Positions 10,260-19,045 of a stretch of 64,000 nt of DNA are shown here, in pieces; the first letter of the stretch is position 1; each line of letters starts with the position of its first letter. The stretch covers positions 1-64,000 of the forward strand of contig JALSRK010000076.1 of the NCBI GenBank assembly GCA_026984795.1, in the 5' to 3' direction. A program made the position numbers and the translations under genes. The notes beneath the pieces were generated by a model. The model was not told where the DNA came from. It did not search any database and saw only the letters and a list, made by a program, of their open reading frames with translations. This DNA is from Solibacteraceae bacterium (GTDB lineage: Bacteria; Acidobacteriota; Terriglobia; Bryobacterales; Bryobacteraceae).

Positions 10260-10964
10260 TCAGCTCTCCAGGTCTCCGGGAGGGAAGCGCTTCTTGGGGC
10301 GGGCCTTCAGGGCCTGGTCGCGGAGTTCGGCGAGCAACGTGTCATAGACCTCGATGAACCTGCCGGCGCCGGCGTCAGCCTCAACGACGTAGCTCCGGGC
10401 CAACCGGACCTTTTCCCGGATGTACGGGCCGGCGAGGCCGCGGTAGTGGTGGAACCAGTCGTCCGGGACGGCGTCGTCGAACTTCCAGCGGGCGTATTCG
10501 CGGAGCACGAGCCACTCGAGGCGGCTGGCGGCGGCAGCCTGGCGCAGAGCTTCGGCCATCCCGGGCCGGTAACCTTGGACGAGGGCCTGCCGGGAGGCCT
10601 CGTCACAGTGTACGAGGGCATCGAGCAGGAGTTCCAGGGTGGCGTGGGTAAGGATCATGCGGCGGACGGCCTGGCGTTCGTGTTCACCGGCGGAGGAGGC
10701 GAGGGCGGCCATCTCTTCGAGGCGTTTACGGGCGTGCTCGCGCAAAGCTTCTGGAACAGCGGCAGGATCGAGGGCGCCGCCGGCGAAGTGGCGGTCGGGA
10801 TGTTTGCGGAGGCCCTGCTCCCAGCGCCGCCACGCTTCCTGGATGGTGATGGCGGGGTTTTTGGGCCGGATCTCGCGGCGCCGGCGGCGGACTTCACGCA
10901 CCACGTAAGCGGCGGCGGCAAGAATCAGGGCGTAGAGGATGTGCTCCAGTTCGAGGCCGGCCAC
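10260..10964 (-). CDS. Membrane-anchored helical protein of unknown function
   Basis: Product of 234 aa when started at the GTG at 10964, which has GGGAG just upstream; a longer frame to 11048 would overlap the divergent acyl-CoA synthetase leader. One N-terminal membrane helix (HILYALILAAAAYVV) is followed by a basic RRRRRE stop-transfer patch and about 200 residues of charged helix, ending in KARPKKRFPPGDLES. No motif is recognised. It is divergent from the acyl-CoA synthetase gene with about 75 bases between the starts. It probably faces the cytoplasm. Confidence 0.65.
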   Translation of the reverse strand: MAGLELEHILYALILAAAAYVVREVRRRRREIRPKNPAITIQEAWRRWEQGLRKHPDRHFAGGALDPAAVPEALREHARKRLEEMAALASSAGEHERQAVRRMILTHATLELLLDALVHCDEASRQALVQGYRPGMAEALRQAAAASRLEWLVLREYARWKFDDAVPDDWFHHYRGLAGPYIREKVRLARSYVVEADAGAGRFIEVYDTLLAELRDQALKARPKKRFPPGDLES

Positions 10965-11038
10965 GGACTCCCAGGATAGACGATGTGTTGCATACAATGG
11001 CCGTTTACAAGAGCGGTTTTTCGGGAGGAAGGTGCGAG

Positions 11039-12631
11039 ATGCGGACACCGTTGACGCCGCTGCGGTGCCTCGAGCGGGCGATGGAGCTGTTTGCCGGAAA
11101 CGTGGGTGTGGTGTGTGGAGAGAAGCAGTTCACCTATGGCGAGTTCGGGGAGCGATGCCGCCGGCTGGCGACGGCGCTGCGCGAGCGCGGGATCGAGCCC
11201 GGCGACCGGGTGGCCTTCTTGAGCTTGAACACCCACATGCTGCTCGAGGGCTATTTCGGCGTGCCGCTGGCCGGAGCGATCCTCCTGCCGCTGAACGTGC
11301 GGCTGACGCCGGCGGAGCTGGCCGGGATCCTGAACGATTCCGGGGCGCGGGTGTTGCTCTTCGAGACGGACTTCGCGCCGCTCGTCGAGGCGCTGCGGCC
11401 TCAGTGCCCGGCGCTCGAGCGGCTGGTGTCGCTTTCGGAGACCCCCGCCGCGCCCGCCGGCGCCGCCTACGAAGAACTGATCGGATCCGCCGCGCCGGCG
11501 AAAATGGACCTGGCCCAGGTGGACGAGAACGCCGTCGCCGAGTTGTTCTACACCAGCGGCTCGACGGGAAGGCCGAAGGGCGTCATGCTGAGTCATCGCA
11601 CGCTCTACCTGCACGCGCTCGCCCTCTACACCGTCTACCAGCAGGTGGAGACGATGGTGAACTTGCACACGATCCCGCTGTTTCACGCCAACGGGTGGGG
11701 ACATCCGCAGACATCCACCTACTTCGGGGTGAAGCAGGTGATGGTGCGGAAGTTCGATCCGCCCGAGGTGCTGCGGCTCATCGAGGAGCACCGGGCCACG
11801 GACATGTACCTGGTGCCGGTAATGGCGAACATGCTGCTCCAGTGCCCGGATCTGGGCAAACGCGATCTCTCCAGCCTGCGGCGCATCATGATCGGCGGCG
11901 CGCCCTCGTCGCCCGCCCTGATCGAACGGATGGAGAAAGCCTTCGGCTGCGGCGTCTACAGCGGCTACGGGCTGACGGAGACTTGCCCCATCCTGGCGGC
12001 GGCGCTCCCGAAGCCGGGCGTGAAGTTCGCCTCCGATGAAGAGCGGTACCGGAAGCAGGCGATGACCGGCTGGCCGCTGATCGGCAACCGGGTCCACGTG
12101 GTGGACAACGAGGGCCACGAAGTGCCCCGGGACGGCAAGACGATCGGCGAGATTGTCGTCCAGGGCGACCACGTGATGGAAGGCTATTGGAGGGACCCGG
12201 AGGCGACGGCCGAGGCGATGCGCGGCGGCTGGCTGCATACCGGCGACATGGCGGTCTGGGACGCCGACGGCTACATCCAGATCGTGGACCGCAAGAAGGA
12301 GATCATCATCAGCGGCGGCGAGAACGTCTCCTCGGTGGAGATCGAAAACGCCATCCTCACCCATTCGAAGGTGCTCGAGGTTGCGGTGGTGGCGGCGCCG
12401 GACGAGAAATGGGGCGAGGTTCCGGCGGCGATCGTCGTGCCCAAGCCGGGCGAAAGCCTGACCGCCGAGGAAATTCGCGGGTATCTCCAGGGCCGGCTGG
12501 CGCGGTTCAAGATCCCCAGACACATTGAGTTCCGGAATGAGCCGCTGCCGAGGACGGGCACCGGGAAGATCCGCAAGCTGGACTTGAAGCGGAAGTTCCG
12601 GGAGGGGCGCGACAAGCAGGTGCAGGGTTGA
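11039..12631 (+). CDS. AMP-forming acyl-CoA synthetase
   Basis: ANL-superfamily ligase of 530 aa that activates a carboxylic acid with ATP and CoA. The P-loop-like motif is YTSGSTGRPKGVMLSH, the A5 motif is SGYGLTETCP, A7 is LHTGDMAVWDADGY, and the catalytic lysine is in GTGKIRKLDLKRK. The length and the NLHTIPLFHANGWG segment fit medium- or long-chain fatty acyl-CoA synthetases. The ATG at 11039 has a strong GGGAGGAAGG upstream. An enolase-superfamily gene follows 66 bases later on the same strand. The chain length of its substrate cannot be read from sequence. Confidence 0.85.
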   Translation: MRTPLTPLRCLERAMELFAGNVGVVCGEKQFTYGEFGERCRRLATALRERGIEPGDRVAFLSLNTHMLLEGYFGVPLAGAILLPLNVRLTPAELAGILNDSGARVLLFETDFAPLVEALRPQCPALERLVSLSETPAAPAGAAYEELIGSAAPAKMDLAQVDENAVAELFYTSGSTGRPKGVMLSHRTLYLHALALYTVYQQVETMVNLHTIPLFHANGWGHPQTSTYFGVKQVMVRKFDPPEVLRLIEEHRATDMYLVPVMANMLLQCPDLGKRDLSSLRRIMIGGAPSSPALIERMEKAFGCGVYSGYGLTETCPILAAALPKPGVKFASDEERYRKQAMTGWPLIGNRVHVVDNEGHEVPRDGKTIGEIVVQGDHVMEGYWRDPEATAEAMRGGWLHTGDMAVWDADGYIQIVDRKKEIIISGGENVSSVEIENAILTHSKVLEVAVVAAPDEKWGEVPAAIVVPKPGESLTAEEIRGYLQGRLARFKIPRHIEFRNEPLPRTGTGKIRKLDLKRKFREGRDKQVQG

Positions 12632-12697
12632 GGCCGGCGAGGCTATTCGACGTCTCCGGCCCGCGGCCGGGCGCAGTTGAGGAAAGGAGACCGGAAG

Positions 12698-13939
12698 ATG
12701 AACCGGAGACGGTTTCTCCAGGGCATTGCCGTGGCCGCTGCGGCGGCGTGCTCACGGCGGCGAGAGGCTGCATCGGGAACGGCGGCGACTCCGTCGATGG
12801 AGGAGTTGAAACAGGCGGCGGCTGCCCCAGTGGTGGATTTGTCGTCCGTCGATTCCCCGGTGGTGATCGATTCGATCCGGCTGCTCGAGAAGGACCGCGA
12901 CTACTTCGTTCACGTCCGTTCGAAGGACGGGTCCGAGGGGATCTCGGTGGCGAACTTCCACGCGCCCTACCTCTATCCGATCCTCCTCCAGCGGGTGGCG
13001 CCGTTCTTCATCGGCAAGGACGTGCGGCGGCTGGAGGAGCTCGAGTGGGAGCTCTACCGCTGGCGGAGCAACTACAAGCTGCAGGGGCTGGCGTTCTGGT
13101 GCCCGCATGCCTGGGTCGAGTTCGCCATCCTGGACATGTTCGGGCGGATCTTGAACAAGTCCCTTGCGGAGCTGATTGGGGGCGTGCGGCGCAAGCAGAT
13201 CCCGTTCTATGTGGCCAGCGGGCGGCGGGACTCGACGCCGGAAGAGGAAGTCGAGTATCTGCAGAAGCTGGTGGAGGAGACTGGGGCGCGGGCGGTGAAG
13301 TTCCGCGTGGGCGGCCGCATGAGCCGGAACGCGGATTCGCTGCCCGGCCGCACGGAGAAGCTGATTCCCCTGGCGCGGAAGGCGCTCGGGGAGGCGATCG
13401 ACATCCACGCGGATGCGAACAGCTCCTACGACCCGCCGCAGGCGATCCGGGTGGGGCGGATGCTCGAAGAGATCAAGGCGGTTTTCTTTGAAGAGCCGTG
13501 CCCGTTCGATCACCTGGAAGATACGAAGGCGGTGGCCGACGCCCTGACGATCCCGGTGGCGGGAGGCGAGGAGGAGTACAGCGAGTGGCGCTTCCGATGG
13601 CAGATCCACCACCGCTGCGTAGACGTCGTCCAGCCCGATCTGCACTATCACGGCGGTATGATCCGCTCGATGCGGGTGGCGCGGATGGCGGAGCTGGCGG
13701 GGATGCCGGCGACGGCGCACATCTCCGGGGGCTTCGGGTTCGTCTACATGCTGCAGTTTGCCGCCGCGGTGAAGGATCCAGGCCGCTACCAGGAGTACAA
13801 GCGGGGAGTGGAGCGTTACGGGGGGTGGTTCGACCCCCCGTTGACAAGCAAAGACGGCGCGCTGACGGTGCCGGAGGGTCCGGGTGTCGGGATCCGCGAT
13901 ATCGGCGCCGTGCTTCGGGGGGCGGTGGAGGTCGCCTGA
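12698..13939 (+). CDS. Enolase-superfamily (mandelate racemase/muconate lactonizing) enzyme, Tat lipoprotein-like
   Basis: Enzyme of 413 aa. The metal ligands of the enolase superfamily are visible as Asp in IHADANSSYD, Glu in FFEEPCPF and Glu in VAGGEEEYS; the acid/base Lys lies in the KFRVGG (KxR) motif. The HISGGFGF segment supplies the usual late active-site residues. The N-terminus RRRFLQGIAVAAAAAC combines a twin-arginine motif with a lipobox-like Cys, so it is probably exported and membrane-anchored, which is unusual for this superfamily but common in this genome. The ATG at 12698 follows AAAGGAGA. The likely reaction is dehydration of a sugar acid (inference). Confidence 0.83.
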   Translation: MNRRRFLQGIAVAAAAACSRRREAASGTAATPSMEELKQAAAAPVVDLSSVDSPVVIDSIRLLEKDRDYFVHVRSKDGSEGISVANFHAPYLYPILLQRVAPFFIGKDVRRLEELEWELYRWRSNYKLQGLAFWCPHAWVEFAILDMFGRILNKSLAELIGGVRRKQIPFYVASGRRDSTPEEEVEYLQKLVEETGARAVKFRVGGRMSRNADSLPGRTEKLIPLARKALGEAIDIHADANSSYDPPQAIRVGRMLEEIKAVFFEEPCPFDHLEDTKAVADALTIPVAGGEEEYSEWRFRWQIHHRCVDVVQPDLHYHGGMIRSMRVARMAELAGMPATAHISGGFGFVYMLQFAAAVKDPGRYQEYKRGVERYGGWFDPPLTSKDGALTVPEGPGVGIRDIGAVLRGAVEVA

Positions 13940-13944
13940 GGCGG

Positions 13945-15369
13945 CTACCAGGTGCCGACGCGCAGGGTGAGGCCCATGGTAAAGCGCAGGCCGTGGGTGT
14001 AATTCCTGCCCTCGAACTCACCGAGCCAGGTGCGCAGATAGTCGATATTGGCCACTTGGAAGGAGACGATGTCGTTCAAGACGATGTCGAAACCCCCGCC
14101 GGCGAGGAAGGCGAAGGCGTTCTTGTCGGTGTCCCGGGAAAAGTAGAAGTGGTATTCGTTCTTCCGCCAGTCGATTCCTTGCTCCTCGAGCTCCTTGATC
14201 TTCTCCGGGTCGGTCTCCATCTGGGTCACCTTGTTTCCGCCTACCAGGAAGCGGAGGCGCGGTAAGAAGCGCCCATAGCGCCGGCCGTTCCACTCCGGGC
14301 CGAACATATAAGTGAGCGAATCGCCGGTGCGATACTCCCCCAGCCCTTGCAGCCGGCAGCCCCCGATGTCGGTGACGAACGTCCATTCCCGGCGGAAGTT
14401 GAAGCGCCCGACAGCCCCGCCGCCTACACAGGGGGTGGCGATGCTTCCGGGGCCGGTGAACCAGTTCAAGTGCGGCTGGACGGTGAACTCGAAGACCGGG
14501 TGTTGGCGGGGAGCCGAGAACCGCTCGGGGGGCTGGTGGCCGACGGATGCGCGAAACTGCTCCTCGGCCTGATAGTCCCAGTAGATGGTGGGCCGGTCGT
14601 CGCGCCGCCAAGGCACACGCAGATTCATGAGGTTGGCCATGCCCCGGGACGGGTTGAGGGAGAGGCGGGCAAGGATGCGCAGCCAGGTAGCGGTGGTGTG
14701 GCGTTCGATCCGGCGAACGACGTACTTGTCTAGGACATCCTCGGCGACGATCCAGCCACTTCCGACGATGGGCGTGATTACGTGATCGACGAAGCCGTAG
14801 GCGGGATACTTAGCCTGGATGTTGCCGATACTTGCTTCGCTGGCCGGACCGATCTCGAACTGTTCACTGAAGGCGAAGGCGTAGGCGGAGCCGCGGAGGA
14901 TCTTCTTCCAGTACCGGCGGTTCCAGCCGAACTGCACCGGTTGGAACTTGGGATCATTCATGCTGAACAGGTGCCCGGTGACGGCCCCCTGCATGGGGTG
15001 GCCGACGTAGTTGACCAGGAACGGGTCTCCGTCGGACCAGCCGTGCATTGCTCCAAGGCTATCGGCGTAGCCCTGGAAGAACGGCCCCTTCAGGCCTGCC
15101 CGCGTTCCGGCCTCGGTGGCCAGCCGAAAGGCATGCATCAATGCCAGAAGGCGTGTCGAGCCCTTGTAGAGCCGCCTCCACTGGACGGGGCGGTCCACGG
15201 GAACAGGTACCGTCGCAATAAAGGGACTGACGAGGCTCCCCCCTCCCTGTTTTTCGGCGGCCGGTTCTTCTTCGGGGCCTTGCGGAGAAGAACCTGCGTG
15301 GCAGAGCGGCGCACAAAGCCAAAGAGCCAAGAGCGGGGCGAGCCACTTACGGAACGGGAACTCGAACAT
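13945..15369 (-). CDS. Outer-membrane beta-barrel protein, DUF3943-like
   Basis: Product of 474 aa with signal peptide WLAPLLALWLCAPLCHA and a C-terminus ending in an aromatic residue (GLTLRVGTW), as outer-membrane barrels do. The segment FLVNYVGHPMQGAVTGHLF resembles the HPxxG core of DUF3943-type barrels, although that assignment is tentative. The last half alternates beta strands (RREWTFVTDIGG, HGLRFTMGLTL). The start at 15369 was chosen because AGGA lies 9 bases upstream; an ATG 9 bases earlier is possible. It converges with the enolase-superfamily gene (5-base gap) and is divergent from a porin gene. Confidence 0.7.
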   Translation of the reverse strand: MFEFPFRKWLAPLLALWLCAPLCHAGSSPQGPEEEPAAEKQGGGSLVSPFIATVPVPVDRPVQWRRLYKGSTRLLALMHAFRLATEAGTRAGLKGPFFQGYADSLGAMHGWSDGDPFLVNYVGHPMQGAVTGHLFSMNDPKFQPVQFGWNRRYWKKILRGSAYAFAFSEQFEIGPASEASIGNIQAKYPAYGFVDHVITPIVGSGWIVAEDVLDKYVVRRIERHTTATWLRILARLSLNPSRGMANLMNLRVPWRRDDRPTIYWDYQAEEQFRASVGHQPPERFSAPRQHPVFEFTVQPHLNWFTGPGSIATPCVGGGAVGRFNFRREWTFVTDIGGCRLQGLGEYRTGDSLTYMFGPEWNGRRYGRFLPRLRFLVGGNKVTQMETDPEKIKELEEQGIDWRKNEYHFYFSRDTDKNAFAFLAGGGFDIVLNDIVSFQVANIDYLRTWLGEFEGRNYTHGLRFTMGLTLRVGTW

Positions 15370-15637
15370 GCACAGCATCCTGTTGCGTCGGCCAGATAGG
15401 GTGAGCGGGAAGCAGCCAGGTTGAGCGCTCCCCCTTCTCCATTAAGCCTACCCGATTCCCGGGGCCGGTTGGGTACATTCGAACGCGGGGCGGTCACCGG
15501 GGCCACGGTGGAAGAGGGGCATGCCATTTTTGACGGTTCGGGTCCAGTGTCCGGAGGACGCCGGCAGATTCACGGAACTGTAACAATCGAGTCATCGGCC
15601 GTTAACGCCGGCCCGCTATATTACGAATCTGCTGCAG

Positions 15638-17002
15638 TTGCGGCAAACCAATGCTGAGCGAGGAAGAACTGCCCTGAGACACTCCAAATCGCTTCTCCTG
15701 GTCTTACTGATCCTGCCTGGTCTACCTCTGCCGGCCCAGAGCGGAAAACCGGTTTCCAGGCGGGAGAACGCTCAAGAGAAAGAAGCCGTTACGGCCGCTG
15801 ACCCGACGCCGCAGTCTGGGACGGCCGCGGGCACGGAGGCGAGGAGGAAGAAGAAATGGGATTGGCGGAAGTTCAAGATCGTCATCACCGATGGCAAGGT
15901 GCGGACCACTTACAGCCGGAAGGGGCTGCAGATCGAAGGCGCCGATGGACGCCACGGCGTGCGGCTCCGGTGGCGGCTGCAGTCGCGTTACGCCTACCCG
16001 TTCGACAAGGATCCCCGGAAGGACGCCGATTTCGGCCTCGTGGCGGCCAACAAGTACTTCCTGCGGCGGGCGAGAATCAAGTCCGACGGACATTTCTTTG
16101 GCGACTTCCTCAAATACAAGTACGAGCAGAGCCTGCTGAGCGGGAAACTGCTGAACTTCTACGCCGACGTGAAGATCCGCGACTGGTTCCGGATCCGCGG
16201 CGGGCAATGGAAGTCAGTCTTCACGCGGGAGAGGTTCACTTCATCGGGCAAGCAACAGTTCATCGAGCGCTCGATCGTGAACCGGCCCTTCACAGTTGAC
16301 CGGCAGGCGGGCGTCTCCGTCTTCGGACATCTGATGCCGGGCACGCGCGGCGACTCCTGGTACTACTTCGAGGTGCTCACCGGTACCGGCCGCGGCAACG
16401 GGTTCGACGACGACGGTCCGATGCTGGTGGCGCGGTACCAATGGAACTTCCTGGGGCGGGACCTTGGGTTCTCCTCGAGCGATCTCGAGTATCACCGGGC
16501 CCCGGCCGCCTCGGTGGCCGTCGCCGCCGCCCGCAACCGCAGCCGCTTCACACGTTTCTCCGGCGGAGGCGGCGGGCAACTCACCGGTTTCGAACCGGGA
16601 GCGCCCGGACAGTACTCACTGAAACAGTTGCAGGGGGAGTTCTTCTTGAAGTACCGCGGCCTCTCGATCCAGAACGAGAACCACTGGAAGAACGTTTACG
16701 ACAACGTCAACCGCACCAGCACCGACCTGCGCGGCAGTTACGCCCAGGCCGGCTACTTTCCGCACTACGCCTGGAAGAGGATCCCGCGGGCGATCGAGAT
16801 CGGCTACCGATACGGGTACGTGGACCGCAACGTGGGTGTGCCGGGCACCCTTACGCAGGAGCACAGCATCGTGCTGAACGTCTTCCTCGAAGGGCACGAC
16901 AACAAGCTCTCGTTCGATGTGGGGAGACTTTCGTTGGCGCGAGTGGGCCAGCCGGACCTCTACGAGTACCGCTACCGCTTCCAGTGGGACGTGTCGTTCT
17001 GA
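15638..17002 (+). CDS. Phosphate-selective porin O/P-like outer-membrane protein
   Basis: Porin-type barrel of 454 aa. After a signal peptide (SLLLVLLILPGLPLPAQ) and a basic linker, the barrel begins with VRTTYSRKGLQIEG, followed by RLRWRLQSRYAYPF, RRARIKSDGHFFGDF and GGQWKSVFTRERF, which are typical of the OprO/OprP fold. It ends in YRYRFQWDVSF with the terminal Phe needed for barrel assembly. The start is uncertain: TTG 15638 opens the frame; GAGGAAG at 15658-15664 could serve an internal CTG at 15674. It would import anions or small solutes across the outer membrane. Confidence 0.8.
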   Translation: MRQTNAERGRTALRHSKSLLLVLLILPGLPLPAQSGKPVSRRENAQEKEAVTAADPTPQSGTAAGTEARRKKKWDWRKFKIVITDGKVRTTYSRKGLQIEGADGRHGVRLRWRLQSRYAYPFDKDPRKDADFGLVAANKYFLRRARIKSDGHFFGDFLKYKYEQSLLSGKLLNFYADVKIRDWFRIRGGQWKSVFTRERFTSSGKQQFIERSIVNRPFTVDRQAGVSVFGHLMPGTRGDSWYYFEVLTGTGRGNGFDDDGPMLVARYQWNFLGRDLGFSSSDLEYHRAPAASVAVAAARNRSRFTRFSGGGGGQLTGFEPGAPGQYSLKQLQGEFFLKYRGLSIQNENHWKNVYDNVNRTSTDLRGSYAQAGYFPHYAWKRIPRAIEIGYRYGYVDRNVGVPGTLTQEHSIVLNVFLEGHDNKLSFDVGRLSLARVGQPDLYEYRYRFQWDVSF

Positions 17003-17193
17003 GGCCCCCCGCCCGGGGCGGCCGCTCTGGCCGACCTTGATTGAAAGAAGCGTCGGGCTCGAGTTTCCCTGGTATGCAGCCCAGCCTCCCCGCGCGCCGG
17101 CCCCGCGGAATCGTGGGTGGGAAGCCCTTCCGGTTCAGGGCCCCGGAGCCGCAGGTTGGCAGAGGACTCCCGGTTTCGGGAGCCGGGGAACGA

Positions 17194-18255
17194 TCAATGG
17201 GTTCCGACTTCGTGGTGCGGCGTTGGAGCGACCTTCCGGTTCTTCCTCGACTCTCCGGCCGGTCGCCCTTTCGACGCGGAAACCGGGCTGTGCCCCAGAC
17301 GGGCTATGGTCGCGCCCAGCTTCCGGGATACCGAAAGGATGCCCGAGATCGGCACCAGCCCTGCCACTTTGTACCTCGAGACTGCGGCAAACCCCGCCGA
17401 AGCCATGCATCCGCACTCGCCACAGACCGGCCGGCCGCCGAACTGGCAGGGAGTAATACGGGTCGTCAGATCCGCCGAGATACATGTGGTCAACTGAGCA
17501 AACGCGCACTCCCCGGGTGAGGCCGGTGGGCGCCGGTAACCGTCGAGGACGATCTGTGGCATGTGAACCTTCGGGAAAGTCCGCAGCTCTCCGAGCTCTC
17601 GAAGCACGCGGGTGCGATCCTCGGGGGTGAGCCGTTCTTCTGATCCGTCGCCTTCCTGTGGAGTGAACAGGCTGAACCAAATCTTGCGAACCTCCCGCCG
17701 CGCCGACCAGAAGCTCGTGAACTCGCGCAGATACCCGGGCCGCGAAAGAAACTGCCGGACGACCGTGCAATGAACGATGACCTGGTGGTGGCGGATGTGC
17801 TCGAGGATGCGCGCATAAGTGGCGGGGGACCGTCTCCGGTCGTGTTCCGGGGCCAAGCCGTCGACCGAGACCACCAAGTGAAGGTTGGGAAAGTCCGCCC
17901 AGGGGCGGGGAATCGGCCGCACCGCGCTGGTGACGAGCTGGACCTCGATCCCCAACCCCGCCAGCTTGGGGAGCAAGAGGTCCAGTTCCCGGTACCGGAC
18001 CAGGGGCTCTCCGCCCACGATCGAAAGGTGAATCGGGCGGTAACGGCGCACCAGAGCCAGCACACCGTCTACAAGTTCCCGCCCTCGGAGGTCGCTGAGC
18101 CGGCGCAAGGGGGTCTGGTCCGGCAAGTGTTCCGGCTGATAGGCGTAGCAACCAGGACACCGGAGCGGGCACTCCTTGGTGATCTCGACCGACAAGAACG
18201 GCCGGCGGCCCGAAAGAACCCGTCCCCAGGCGGGCAAGAGGTCGGCTGTCGTCAT
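17194..18255 (-). CDS. Radical SAM enzyme with six-cysteine (SPASM/twitch-like) C-terminal region
   Basis: Radical SAM protein of 353 aa. The iron-sulfur motif is C29-x3-C33-x2-C36 (ECPLRCPGCYAY), with SIVGGEPLVRYREL for SAM binding. Near the C-terminus are six cysteines (250, 258, 270, 278, 281, 283; core TPCQFGGRPVCGECGC), which fits one or two auxiliary Fe-S clusters as in peptide-modifying SPASM enzymes. A hydrophobic stretch (VAGLVPISGILSV) follows. The ATG is preceded by AAGGAGG inside the end of a 48-codon ORF that stops one base before it, so the two are translationally coupled. The likely role is modification of that peptide; other SAM chemistry cannot be excluded. Confidence 0.82.
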   Translation of the reverse strand: MTTADLLPAWGRVLSGRRPFLSVEITKECPLRCPGCYAYQPEHLPDQTPLRRLSDLRGRELVDGVLALVRRYRPIHLSIVGGEPLVRYRELDLLLPKLAGLGIEVQLVTSAVRPIPRPWADFPNLHLVVSVDGLAPEHDRRRSPATYARILEHIRHHQVIVHCTVVRQFLSRPGYLREFTSFWSARREVRKIWFSLFTPQEGDGSEERLTPEDRTRVLRELGELRTFPKVHMPQIVLDGYRRPPASPGECAFAQLTTCISADLTTRITPCQFGGRPVCGECGCMASAGFAAVSRYKVAGLVPISGILSVSRKLGATIARLGHSPVSASKGRPAGESRKNRKVAPTPHHEVGTH

Positions 18256-18256
18256 G

Positions 18257-18403
18257 TCAGCGTCTCGCCTCCTTTGCTGGCCGGAGGCCGCAGCTCCTCC
18301 GTCGATGCTGCAAGCACCGCGGTCCGGCGCCCGAAGGCTCGGTGTTCGAGAGCCGAACGCACCACTGGGCGTCGGTCTTCAGAGGGGTTCGAAACACGTC
18401 CAT
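18257..18403 (-). CDS. 48-aa peptide ORF upstream of radical SAM gene, candidate precursor peptide
   Basis: The ATG at 18403 has an excellent ribosome-binding site (AGGAAAGGAG, 7-base spacing). The frame runs 48 codons to a TGA one base before the radical SAM ATG. The peptide begins MDVFRTPLKTDAQWCVRL, has cysteines at 15, 30 and 38 and an Arg-rich tail. Third positions are about 77 percent G/C, lower in the second half. The adjacent frame over the last third reads AASTEELRPPASKGGETLT and ends in an ATGA overlap with the radical SAM start. A frameshift within the ORF, giving a different C-terminus, is therefore possible. I know no family match; the precursor role is inferred from position and translation signal. 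Confidence 0.5.
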   Translation of the reverse strand: MDVFRTPLKTDAQWCVRLSNTEPSGAGPRCLQHRRRSCGLRPAKEARR

Positions 18404-18555
18404 CAGCCTGCTCCTTTCCTGCGGCGCCTGGGGAACGACGGCGCCAGTCCTCCGGTGGAATCCGGAGGCAGCGGCCGGCGGAGCCAGGAGCCGGATTTCG
18501 GGAGAACGTTGCCGCAAGCGATTCGCCGGCGAGCCCCCTGCCCAGTGCTCCCATG

Positions 18556-18584
18556 AAAATAGGATGCGCGCCGGAGCGAATCAG
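18556..18584 (-). promoter_or_regulatory. Probable promoter of the peptide/radical SAM pair
   Basis: On the minus strand CTGATT (18584-18579), a 17-base spacer and TATTTT (18561-18556) form a sigma-70-type promoter. It leaves a leader of about 145 bases before the peptide ATG. The leader contains the hairpin TCCGGATTCCACCGGA. No other AT-rich hexamers lie nearby. Confidence 0.45.
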
Positions 18585-19029
18585 CGTTATGTTTTTGCAA
18601 CGAAGCAAGACCCGGGGATCCCTCGCCTAAAGCGTCCACCCCGCCGCCACGTCCAGAACCAGGGCCCACGAACAGGTCCCCGTAGTTCCGGAAGCCGATG
18701 GGACTCGCAGCCAATGGAACTCTCACAAGGGGTTCGGTCAGGGCGAGCGATTGGTAACGGGGGGGGCAGGTTCTTGCCACCGTGACAACTGCTGCGTCCA
18801 GTGTGCCGGGACGCCACTTGCTCGGGCCTGATCCCAAAGCCGCCCACCGGCTCGGCGCGGCGGAGGGAGCCATAAGAAGCCGCACGACGAACGTCGTCGG
18901 GCGTTCGGGCGGTTCCGGCGACACCGCCGCCGCCAGCCGGGGGGAGGGTCACGGTGCGGACCCGTCCGGGGGTGGCGCGCCCGTGCCCGGGACCACGAGC
19001 GGCCGCAGCCGGCGGCGGGGCTTTCGCGG
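18585..19029. other. Intergenic stretch between divergent transcripts
   Basis: About 445 bases between the radical SAM promoter and the M14 peptidase gene. Long open frames exist on both strands, but their composition (Arg, Pro and Gly runs) is that of GC-rich shadows. I see no RNA gene or repeat in it. Confidence 0.4.
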
Positions 19030-19045
19030 TATGATTGACGCCTGT

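Noticed and set aside
18252-18608. 118-codon minus-strand frame upstream of the radical SAM gene as an independent gene
   Set aside because: It has no ribosome-binding site and poor composition in its first two thirds. Only its last third looks protein-like, which is discussed under the small ORF.
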